Source: RUG11272 sp045226335
GTDB taxonomy: Bacteria > Bacillota > Clostridia > Christensenellales > Aristaeellaceae
NCBI GenBank assembly: GCA_045226335.1
Contig: JBGVCH010000124.1
Location: 1-46,270 of the forward strand
Direction of reading: 5' to 3'
Length of the DNA stretch: 46,270 bases
Shown: one piece after another, positions 7,694 through 14,343 of the stretch
Numbering within the stretch: position 1 is the first letter of the stretch
How the letters are laid out: the number at the start of each line of letters is the position of its first letter
Made by a program: the position numbers and the translations under genes
The notes under the pieces: generated by a model
The model's database searches: none
What the model was told of the DNA's origin: nothing
What the model saw: the letters and a program-made list of their open reading frames with translations, nothing else

Positions 7694-8779
7694 ATGAGGA
7701 CGAGCGACATGTTGGGAGAGAAAGAAAAGGTGGCCGGAAAGAACAGCAGGATCCTATATCTTGATTTGCTGAGGATCGCCGCTGTCTGCGCGGTGATCAT
7801 CATCCACATTGCCTGTCGGAACAAGAACAGCACAGACGTCCATACCATAGGGTGGATGGGGAAGAACTTTTTCAACGGTTTTTCCAGGTGGGGCGTCGGG
7901 GTTTTTGTCATGATCAGTGGCGCGCTGTTCCTGGGCCGCGACGTGCCTGTCAGAAAGATCTGGAAAAAGCACATCCTGAGGATTGCGCTGTCATTTATGG
8001 CCTGGTCCTTTGTCTATTCTTTTGTGTTCAACATCAGAGAGCGTAATATGGTTTCGTTCCTGAAGGATTTTGCAGCTGGGCACTATCATCTGTGGTTCCT
8101 GCTGATGATCATCGGCATGTATGCGATTGTGCCTCTTTTGCGGAAGATCACGGCGGATGAGAAGCTGACGGTTTACTTTCTTGCCCTGAGTTTTACTGCG
8201 GCGTTCGCCGTACCGGAAGCGGTGAGCCTGATCCGGCATGTATCCCCCGGGCTGGCGGATGTGGCCCAGAAGATCATTGACAGGGCAAGGTTTCATTACC
8301 CGTTGGGCCTGACCTTCTACTTTGTTCTGGGGCATTACTTGAGCCGGAAGGAGCTGTCCGGCAGGGCGGAGAGGATCCTCCTGATTCTTGGACTGGCGGG
8401 ATTTATCATAACGATCTGTGGGAATTATGCCGTCTCCCTGCGGAAGAACGCATCGGCCGAGTACATCTTCGGAGACAACACGGTGAACGTAGCCCTTCAG
8501 GCAGTCGGGGTGTTTGTCCTGTTCAAAAAGTGCTTTGGCGGGCTTCATCCCGGAGAAAAGGCGGAGAAGATCATTCGCGCGCTCTCCGGGTACACCTTTG
8601 GCGTGTATTTGGTTCATGTGCTGATGATCACGGCTGCAGAACGGCTTCTTCATCTGCATGCGGATTCGTTAAATCCCTTCCTCTCGATTCCGCTTGCCTT
8701 CCTTCTGGTCTGCGCGGCGTCATTCCTTGTGTCGGCTGTCCTGAACCGCATTCCCGTGGTGAAGAAGTACTTTGTTTAG
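7694..8779 (+). CDS. Membrane acyltransferase, family 3 (surface polysaccharide O-acetyltransferase-like)
   Basis: A 361-residue protein with about ten hydrophobic helices. It starts with the family-3 hallmark of a basic N-terminus, then LYLDLLRIAAVCAVIIIHIACR, in which the conserved His and Arg lie in and after helix 1. Further family marks are the FMISGALFLGR-type segment (here FVMISGALFLGRDVPVRKIWKKHILRI) and GHYHLWFLLMIIGMYAIVPLL. These integral membrane enzymes move acyl groups, usually acetyl, onto surface sugars, peptidoglycan or glycolipids. ATG 7694 is the first start; ATG 7709 (MLGEKEK) is possible because GAGGA lies closer to it. Base composition and codon use are clearly less GC-rich than in the flanking genes, which suggests acquisition by transfer. 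It has its own promoter. Confidence 0.85.
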   Translation: MRTSDMLGEKEKVAGKNSRILYLDLLRIAAVCAVIIIHIACRNKNSTDVHTIGWMGKNFFNGFSRWGVGVFVMISGALFLGRDVPVRKIWKKHILRIALSFMAWSFVYSFVFNIRERNMVSFLKDFAAGHYHLWFLLMIIGMYAIVPLLRKITADEKLTVYFLALSFTAAFAVPEAVSLIRHVSPGLADVAQKIIDRARFHYPLGLTFYFVLGHYLSRKELSGRAERILLILGLAGFIITICGNYAVSLRKNASAEYIFGDNTVNVALQAVGVFVLFKKCFGGLHPGEKAEKIIRALSGYTFGVYLVHVLMITAAERLLHLHADSLNPFLSIPLAFLLVCAASFLVSAVLNRIPVVKKYFV

Positions 8780-8893
8780 TGGGCGGAGGCTTTCGAAGGG
8801 ACAGTGGCCGGATGGTGGCTCCACACAATCTGACGGGAGGGAACGGAACAAGTTTTTCGCGCGGAATTTCTGGCCGGATGGCGCGCGCCGCTA

Positions 8894-8922
8894 TTGAGAA
8901 AAAGCCGCTTTCGTGCTACAAT
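8894..8922 (+). promoter_or_regulatory. Sigma-A promoter for ychF
   Basis: TTGAGA (8894-8899), a 17-nt spacer and TACAAT (8917-8922), with TGC before the -10. About 87 nt of leader precede the start codon. The rest of the 8780-9009 gap shows no gene or clear terminator. Confidence 0.75.
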
Positions 8923-9009
8923 GGGCCTGTTGCATGAAAACGCGCGTTCCGGAAGCGGAGCGGCCCGATCAATGCCGGATCCCCCGGGAACAAGGAGATG
9001 TGAGTCGGA

Positions 9010-10110
9010 ATGAAACTCGGCGTCGTGGGCCTGCCCAACGTGGGCAAGAGCACCCTTTTCAATGCCATCACCCAGACCAGCAACGCGCAGGCGGCCAATT
9101 TCCCGTTCTGCACCATCGAGCCCAACACGGGCATGGTGATGGTGCCGGACCACCGGCTGGACGTGCTGGCGGACATGTATCACCCGAAAAAGGTCACCCC
9201 CACCACGGTGGAGTTCGTGGACATCGCCGGCCTGGTGAAGGGCGCCAGCCACGGCGCGGGCCTTGGGAACAAGTTCCTCTCCCACATCCGGGAGGTGGAC
9301 GCCATCGTCCATGTGGTGCGCTGCTTCGAGGACGAGAACATCATCCGGGACGAGTGCTCCAAGGATCCGGTCAGCGACATCGAGACGGTGAACCTGGAGC
9401 TGATCTTCGCGGACCTGGACACGGTCCAGCGCCGCCGGGACAAGGCCGCCCGCCAGAAGAACGGCGGCGACAAGAACGCGGCGAAGGAGCTGGAACTCTG
9501 CGGCCGCATGATCGAACACCTGGAGCAGGGCAAGCCGGCCCGGAACCTGGACATGGATGAAGAAGAAAAGGCCATCCTGGACAGCTGGTTCCTGCTGACC
9601 GCCAAGCCCGTCATCTATGCCGCCAACATCGCCGAGGACGCCCTCTCCCTGCCGGAGGACCAGGTGCCCGGCCTGCCGGAGGTGCGGAAGATCGCCGAGA
9701 GCGAGGGCGCCGAAGTGCTGGTGATCTCCGCCGCCATCGAGGAGGAGATCTCCCAGATGGACCCGGAGGAGAAGGCGGAGTTCCTGGAGGAGCTGGGCAT
9801 CGGCGCTTCGGGCATGGAGCGGATGATCACCGCCTGCTATCATCTGCTGGGGCTGATCTCCTTCCTGACCTGCGGCGAGGACGAGTGCCGGGCCTGGACC
9901 ATCAAGCGGGGCACCAAGGCGCCCCAGGCCGCGGGCAAGATCCACACGGACTTCGAGCGGGGCTTCATCCGGGCGGAAGTGGTGCCCTTCGAGACCCTGG
10001 CGGAGCTGGGCTCCATGGCCGCCTGCAAGGAGAAGGGCCTGGTGCGCTCCGAGGGCAAGGACTATGTGATGAAGGACGGGGACATCGTGCTGTTCCGGTT
10101 CAATGTATAA
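9010..10110 (+). CDS. ychF: Redox-regulated ATPase YchF (Obg-like)
   Basis: A 366-residue P-loop NTPase of the Obg/TRAFAC class, a normal YchF length. The P-loop GLPNVGKST is at 7-15 and DIAGLVKGA is the switch segment. At 206-209 the usual guanine-specifying NKxD is replaced by N-I-A-E, the mark of this family, which prefers ATP. A coiled-coil helical insert lies near 130-190 and a TGS domain closes the protein (TCGEDECRAWTI to IVLFRFNV). YchF binds ribosomes and affects translation and stress responses. It starts at ATG 9010 after AAGGAG. The ATP-grasp gene follows 15 bp later and is probably co-transcribed. Confidence 0.97.
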   Translation: MKLGVVGLPNVGKSTLFNAITQTSNAQAANFPFCTIEPNTGMVMVPDHRLDVLADMYHPKKVTPTTVEFVDIAGLVKGASHGAGLGNKFLSHIREVDAIVHVVRCFEDENIIRDECSKDPVSDIETVNLELIFADLDTVQRRRDKAARQKNGGDKNAAKELELCGRMIEHLEQGKPARNLDMDEEEKAILDSWFLLTAKPVIYAANIAEDALSLPEDQVPGLPEVRKIAESEGAEVLVISAAIEEEISQMDPEEKAEFLEELGIGASGMERMITACYHLLGLISFLTCGEDECRAWTIKRGTKAPQAAGKIHTDFERGFIRAEVVPFETLAELGSMAACKEKGLVRSEGKDYVMKDGDIVLFRFNV

Positions 10111-10125
10111 GGGGAGCGATCATCC

Positions 10126-11136
10126 GTGAGCCGTCTGGGATTCTTCTTCAAACGCCTGGTGCGCCTGGACTGGAAGCGCATGTGGGCCACCACCAAGGTA
10201 ATCAAGGAGCGCAGCGGAAAGGGCCGCGTCAGCCTCCTGTGCGACATGCTGCGCTGCGCCGTGAAATACAACGCGGGCTACATGGACTACAAGATCGCCG
10301 AGATGTGGAACCTCAACGACGCCCAGCGCCGCACGGTCATCACCCGGGGCATCTCCAACAGCATCGTCCGCCGGATGAACGACAAGGCGTACTGGCACTT
10401 CTTCGACGACAAGACCCAGTTCAACGAGCTGTTCAGGGAGTGGATCCCCCGGGACTGGCTGCTGATCAACGACAGCACGGACCCGGAGAAGCTGCGGGCC
10501 CTGACGGAGAAGCACGACGCCCTGATCGGCAAGCCCCTGGAGGGCTCCAGCGGCCAGGGCATCCAGAAGTACGCGAAGGCGGACTGGGCGGAGGGCCCGG
10601 AGGCCTTCCTGAAGAAGCTGCGGGCCGACGGCATCGGCATCCTGGAGGAGCTGGTGGTCCAGCACCCGGAGATGGCCCGCATGTGCCCCACCTCTGTCAA
10701 CACCTGCCGCATCGCCACCCTGCTGGGCGACAAAAAACAGGGCATCGTGTACGCCTTCCTGCGCATCGGCAACGGGAAGGTGATGGACAACGTGGACTGC
10801 GGCGGCATGGCGGCCCGCATCGACCTGGACAGCGGCATGCTGCTGACGGTAGGCGCGGACAAGGCCGGCAACCGCTATGAGAAGCACCCCATCACCGGCA
10901 CGGACATCATCGGCTTCAAGATTCCCTTCTGGGAAGAGGCCAAGGCCATGTGCATGGAGGCCTCGAAGAAGGTGCCCCAGATGCGCTTTGTGGCCTGGGA
11001 CGTGGCCATCACCGCCGACGGACCAACCTTTATCGAGGGGAATTCCTTCCCGAGCCACGCGGTGCCGCAGTTCGCCGCCCACTACCCGGACGGCATCGGC
11101 ATCCTGCCGGAGTTCGAGAAGTTCATCGATCTGTGA
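10126..11136 (+). CDS. Sugar-transfer associated ATP-grasp domain protein
   Basis: A 336-residue protein. Its GTG start at 10126 follows GGGGAG. The middle and C-terminal parts have ATP-grasp features: KPLEGSSGQGI as the nucleotide-binding lysine and glycine loop, ILEELVVQHPEMA as the adenine-binding strand, and WDVAITADGPTFIEGNSFP with the metal-binding Glu and Asn. It best matches the ATP-grasp subgroup often found beside glycan or cell-surface synthesis genes. Such enzymes join a carboxylate to an amine or similar group using ATP; acceptor and donor are unknown. No signal peptide is present, and Arg/Lys/Trp-rich residues at the N-terminus may contact membrane. It lies downstream of ychF in a likely shared transcript. 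A truncated structured repeat begins right after the stop. Confidence 0.82.
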   Translation: MSRLGFFFKRLVRLDWKRMWATTKVIKERSGKGRVSLLCDMLRCAVKYNAGYMDYKIAEMWNLNDAQRRTVITRGISNSIVRRMNDKAYWHFFDDKTQFNELFREWIPRDWLLINDSTDPEKLRALTEKHDALIGKPLEGSSGQGIQKYAKADWAEGPEAFLKKLRADGIGILEELVVQHPEMARMCPTSVNTCRIATLLGDKKQGIVYAFLRIGNGKVMDNVDCGGMAARIDLDSGMLLTVGADKAGNRYEKHPITGTDIIGFKIPFWEEAKAMCMEASKKVPQMRFVAWDVAITADGPTFIEGNSFPSHAVPQFAAHYPDGIGILPEFEKFIDL

Positions 11137-11142
11137 GTTGTA

Positions 11143-11210
11143 CGTGGCCAGGGGCTTTCCGATCGCCCCTGGACCCTTCGGATGCATACCCGTTGATTGA
11201 CTTGTTGTTC
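11143..11210 (-). repeat. Structured repeat, copy D (inverted, 3'-truncated)
   Basis: Read on the minus strand this matches the 5' two-thirds of the copies at 16.2, 16.4 and 39.4 kb: CAAGTCAATCAACGGGTATG, then CCGAAGGG, then the hairpin CCAGGGGC (11172-11165), loop GATCGGAAA, GCCCCTGG (11155-11148). The stem has one extra G and one extra C compared with the other copies, so pairing is kept. The second hairpin of the family is missing; the match stops next to the ATP-grasp stop codon. Confidence 0.8.
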
Positions 11211-11245
11211 AGGCCTATGTGATCCGAATGGACCTGGAGGAAAAC

Positions 11246-11440
11246 ATGGAAAAGCCCTGTATCCTGTATGAGGACCGGGAGGCGTACATCGGCTGCGGGG
11301 ACTGCCGCTGCGAGTACGACCCGGAGAAGATCTGCGACAACTGCATGGCCTGCGTGAAGGACGGCGCGGAATACCGGAGCATCCTGATCGCGGGCGTCCG
11401 GCTTTCGGAGGACGAGGAGGACGAGAAAGAGCCCGGCTGA
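11246..11440 (+). CDS. Small Cys-rich protein of unknown function
   Basis: A 64-residue protein starting at ATG 11246, 5 nt after TGGAGG; in-frame codons from 11219 lack a site. Cysteines are at 5, 17, 20, 22, 30, 33 and 36, giving the pattern C-x2-C-x-C, then C-x2-C-x2-C. This could bind zinc or an iron-sulfur cluster. The C-terminus is strongly acidic (SEDEEDEKEP). No signal peptide or helix is present. I do not recognise a family. A truncated repeat copy lies just upstream, and the stop codon falls inside the loop of a terminator hairpin. No separate promoter was found, so it may be expressed by readthrough from ychF and the ATP-grasp gene. Confidence 0.72.
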   Translation: MEKPCILYEDREAYIGCGDCRCEYDPEKICDNCMACVKDGAEYRSILIAGVRLSEDEEDEKEPG

Positions 11441-11455
11441 CGCGCCGAGCTTTTT
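11426..11455. terminator. Bidirectional terminator overlapping the small Cys-rich gene's stop
   Basis: AAAGAGCCCGGC (11426-11437) pairs with GCCGAGCTTTTT (11444-11455) with one mismatch and one G-T pair. The loop TGACGC contains the stop codon of the gene at 11246. It also lies just downstream of the convergent minus-strand gene ending at 11471. Confidence 0.7.
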
Positions 11456-11470
11456 CAATGTGTTCCGGGA

Positions 11471-13672
11471 TCATCCGTTCCCTTCCTCTCCGGGGGCTTT
11501 CACGTCCACCGGGTACTCCGCTCCCTCCGGGTGCCTGTCCACGAAGGTGACGCGCCAGGCTTCGGCGCTATCCGGGTCCCCGTAGAAGAAGACGGTCCAG
11601 CGGGTGAACTCCTCCGGCAGGCCCTCGTCGAAGCGGTAGAGCAGCGCGCCGACGGTGGCGTTTCCCGCCCACCCGGCGGCATCCGGCGGCAGCTGGGTTC
11701 TGGCGAAGGCAACGGCCTCCTCCCGGGTCATCTCCCTTTCCCGGGGCACGGTGCGCCGCTGTTCGGGATAGACCGTCCTCTGCACGTCCAGGGGCCAGAG
11801 GGTGTCGTTGGCGCCGTAGGCCGCCTGAGCCTCGGCCAGGGCCCGGTAGTTGACGCCGTACAGGGCTTCGTCGATGCACTCCAGCTGCAGGCTCTCCGGC
11901 AGGGGCGACGTGCCGCCGGAGGGCTTCTCTTCCACCGTGACGGCCGCGCCGTTTTCGTCGAGGGTGACCTCGTAGTCCGGCAGGTCGGACCACCGGCTGA
12001 CGAAGCGCACGGTGTTCCCGTCGATCTCGGGCTGCCAGTACCGCAGGTCGAAGATGGGCAGCTCGACTTCCGGCATGTCCAGGGTGTTGTCGGCAAACTT
12101 GTGGAGCACCGCCAGCCGCGCGGCGTACAGGGGGCCGGTCTCCTCGTACTCCAGCCGGGACCAGATGCGGCGCAGGGTCACCATGTGATAGCCGGGCTCC
12201 AGCTCGGAATGGTCGCTCTTGTAAATGTCCAGGTCCGTCATCTCTCCGGTGACGGCGTCGATCTCCACCACGATGGAGTCCTCATAGGTGCCGTCCCAGG
12301 GCAGCAGGCGGAACTTCCAGACAGGGTTGGGGTCCGCGTCGATGAGGCTGGCGCAGTTCACGTCCCCCATGCGGACGCCGGCTTGCCGGAAGGCCTGCTC
12401 CTCGGCCTCCTCCCGGGTCAGCAGACCGTCCCGCCAGGCGATCCAGGGGGTGGCTTTCACGACCTTGCCCTCCATGGTGAGCGGTTCGGGCAGGTCTGCG
12501 GCCCGGGCGGCGATCTCCGCCCAGACGGTGCTGTCCCAGGCGTCGTACCAGCCGTACTGCGCGCGGTACCGGGCCAGGATCGTATCCGCGGTGACGTCTG
12601 CCACGTCCGCGCTGTCCACCGTCACTTCACGGGTCTCATCGTTGACAAAGACGGAGCAGAAACCCCATTCGGCGGTGTGGCTGACGAAGTTGATCTGCCA
12701 GCCCATGGGCCCGTTGGTCCGCCTGGTGACAAAACTGTGGTATTTCTCCGGGTCCTCCAGGGGCACGTCCCGGCCGGTCCGGGCCCGGATGCCCTCCGCG
12801 GCCAGGTGAACGGCCTCCTCCTCGGTGAGGGCAAACGTCACTTCCGACTGATTTTCTCGGGCGGCCGGGACATGGACGGGTGTCGCGCGGACCTCCACCG
12901 TCCCGCCCGCTTTGTCCAGCGAAGCGTAGTACTGCGCTGTTTCTCCGGCTGCGTCTCCCGCCACGGGGTTGACGTTCAGGATCCAGGTCTCGCCCGCTTC
13001 CATCGGGGTGGCCAGGAAGCCCAGGTGGAGGGCGAACCGGTCCCTGTCCTCCAGGGGCATATCGCCGCCGTATTCCGCGCGGAGGGCGGCGATCATTAGG
13101 GCCCGGGCTTCCTCCTCGGTCAGGTCGTCGGGACCGGGGACGTCCACGTTGTTCTCGGACGCCCAGCCGATCTCCACCATCACATCCCAGAACCAGTGCT
13201 GCTGCGCCAGGGTCCAGTCTCCGATGTTCCCGCCGAAGGCCTCCCGGCAGACGGCCATGATGGCCTCCTCCTCGTCGTAGCCCTCGCCGCTGCGAAGGGC
13301 TTCCATGATGGCGTTGTTCTCGTCCAGGTCGATGCCGTTCTCGGAGCAGGCCCGGATGAAGGCTGCCAGCTCCTCCGGCGAAAAGTCCGTGGTGACGCGC
13401 CATTCCTTGTCGTTGCCCCGGGCCATGGGCACGGCCACCTGCTCCACCACCTCCTGGGGCGTCAGCAGGGCCAGGGTCACGGCCACGGCGGCGACGGTCA
13501 CCAGCACCAGCGCGATGGCCAGGGCGAGACCTACGGTCAGTTTGCGTTTCACTCTCTTCCCTCCGATCGTGTTGTCAAACAGCTGACCGCGCTGAAGGGC
13601 GGAGGGATACAGGCCGGACAGCTCCGCGTCCAGGGCATGACGGATCCTGCTTCGGAGCATCTCATCACGCAT
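11471..13672 (-). CDS. Large single-pass membrane protein with PepSY-like repeats; probable anti-sigma partner
   Basis: A 733-residue protein directly downstream of, and overlapping by 8 bp, an ECF sigma factor gene. ATG 13672 is chosen because GGAGGTGA lies 8 nt upstream; GTG 13681 overlaps that site. A short basic cytoplasmic segment (residues 1 to about 44) is followed by one membrane helix at about 45-70. The long extracellular part has at least four diverged units, each opening with LTEEEA, LTREEA or MTREEA and most continuing with a strand motif like VVEIDAVTGEMTDL. This is the outline of PepSY-type domains. Sigma overlap, topology and size suggest it senses an outside signal and holds the sigma factor. 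The N-terminal segment does not match a known anti-sigma domain that I recognise, so this role is inference. Confidence 0.72.
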   Translation of the reverse strand: MRDEMLRSRIRHALDAELSGLYPSALQRGQLFDNTIGGKRVKRKLTVGLALAIALVLVTVAAVAVTLALLTPQEVVEQVAVPMARGNDKEWRVTTDFSPEELAAFIRACSENGIDLDENNAIMEALRSGEGYDEEEAIMAVCREAFGGNIGDWTLAQQHWFWDVMVEIGWASENNVDVPGPDDLTEEEARALMIAALRAEYGGDMPLEDRDRFALHLGFLATPMEAGETWILNVNPVAGDAAGETAQYYASLDKAGGTVEVRATPVHVPAARENQSEVTFALTEEEAVHLAAEGIRARTGRDVPLEDPEKYHSFVTRRTNGPMGWQINFVSHTAEWGFCSVFVNDETREVTVDSADVADVTADTILARYRAQYGWYDAWDSTVWAEIAARAADLPEPLTMEGKVVKATPWIAWRDGLLTREEAEEQAFRQAGVRMGDVNCASLIDADPNPVWKFRLLPWDGTYEDSIVVEIDAVTGEMTDLDIYKSDHSELEPGYHMVTLRRIWSRLEYEETGPLYAARLAVLHKFADNTLDMPEVELPIFDLRYWQPEIDGNTVRFVSRWSDLPDYEVTLDENGAAVTVEEKPSGGTSPLPESLQLECIDEALYGVNYRALAEAQAAYGANDTLWPLDVQRTVYPEQRRTVPREREMTREEAVAFARTQLPPDAAGWAGNATVGALLYRFDEGLPEEFTRWTVFFYGDPDSAEAWRVTFVDRHPEGAEYPVDVKAPGEEGNG

Positions 13673-14189
13673 CCCGATCACCTCCCTCCAGTGCGGTGCG
13701 AAGAAGCGCTTCGGCTTTCCGGAGGCGCCGGTGGACCGTGGCCAGGGACAGGGAGAGGACCTCCGCCGTCTCCTGCTCGGTCAGTCCGTGGTAGTAATAC
13801 AGCAGCACCGCCTGTTTGTACCGGTCCGGCAGACCGCAGACCGTGAGCATCAGGTCGTGGTCCTCCGGCTCCGCCTCCATCAGCCGGGGCGGCAGATCCT
13901 CCAGGGCCTGCCGGGTGTCCACGTGGCGGAACCAGGCGGTGCGCCGGTAGTCCCGGCAGGTGTTCACCGCGATCCGCAGCAGCCAGGCTTTTTCATTCCG
14001 GATGCCCTTCCGGCGGAAATCCTCCATGTGGCGCCAGGCCTTGATGAAGGTATCCTGCATGGCGTCCTCCGCCTGGGCGCGGTCGGACAGGCAGACAAAG
14101 CAGGTCTTCAGGATCATGGCGGCGTATCGCTCGATCCACGCCGACAGCAGCTCTTCCGAAGACGTGCCGGGTACCGCGGCATGTTCCAT
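13665..14189 (-). CDS. ECF-type RNA polymerase sigma factor
   Basis: A 174-residue group IV sigma factor. Region 2 is visible as RAQAEDAMQDTFIKAWRHM, which binds core polymerase and the -10. It is followed by NEKAWLLRIAVNTCRDYRR. Region 4 is ALLYYYHGLTEQETAEVLSLSLATVHRRLRKAE-like (here LPDRYKQAVLLYYYHG onward), a helix-turn-helix that reads the -35. Start ATG 14189 follows GGAGGTGA by 6 nt. The gene overlaps its downstream membrane partner by 8 bp, a common arrangement for sigma and anti-sigma pairs. The regulon is unknown. A weak ECF-like promoter lies upstream and would allow autoregulation. Confidence 0.95.
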   Translation of the reverse strand: MEHAAVPGTSSEELLSAWIERYAAMILKTCFVCLSDRAQAEDAMQDTFIKAWRHMEDFRRKGIRNEKAWLLRIAVNTCRDYRRTAWFRHVDTRQALEDLPPRLMEAEPEDHDLMLTVCGLPDRYKQAVLLYYYHGLTEQETAEVLSLSLATVHRRLRKAEALLRTALEGGDRDA

Positions 14190-14216
14190 CTGCCCTCACC
14201 TCCGTTCACCCATACA

Positions 14217-14243
14217 GACGACCGGGACGGCCCGGTTTTTTCA
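14217..14243 (-). promoter_or_regulatory. Possible ECF-type autoregulated promoter
   Basis: On the minus strand, TGAAAA (14243-14238) and CGTC (14220-14217) are 17 nt apart, similar to SigW/SigX-type promoters (TGAAAC and CGTA). The start codon is 28 nt downstream. The spacer is itself palindromic (ACCGGG and CCCGGT), so the resemblance may be accidental. Confidence 0.3.
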
Positions 14244-14279
14244 TCGGCCGGAAAATTCTCCCTGTGAACTTCCGGACGC

Positions 14280-14307
14280 TTGCATTCGTCTGCGGATATG
14301 ATATGAT
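14280..14307 (+). promoter_or_regulatory. Sigma-A promoter for the glycosidase-like gene
   Basis: TTGCAT (14280-14285), a 16-nt spacer and TATGAT (14302-14307), with TGA before the -10. About 30 nt of leader contain AAAGGAG before ATG 14344. Confidence 0.65.
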
Positions 14308-14343
14308 GGCACCAGGGAGCCATCCGGGAAAGGAGAATTCCAT

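Noticed and set aside
14221..14241. Hairpin ACCGGG-ACGG-CCCGGT followed by T-run as a plus-strand terminator
   Set aside because: No plus-strand gene lies upstream to need it. It overlaps a possible ECF promoter on the minus strand, and the six-base-pair stem is weak evidence by itself.
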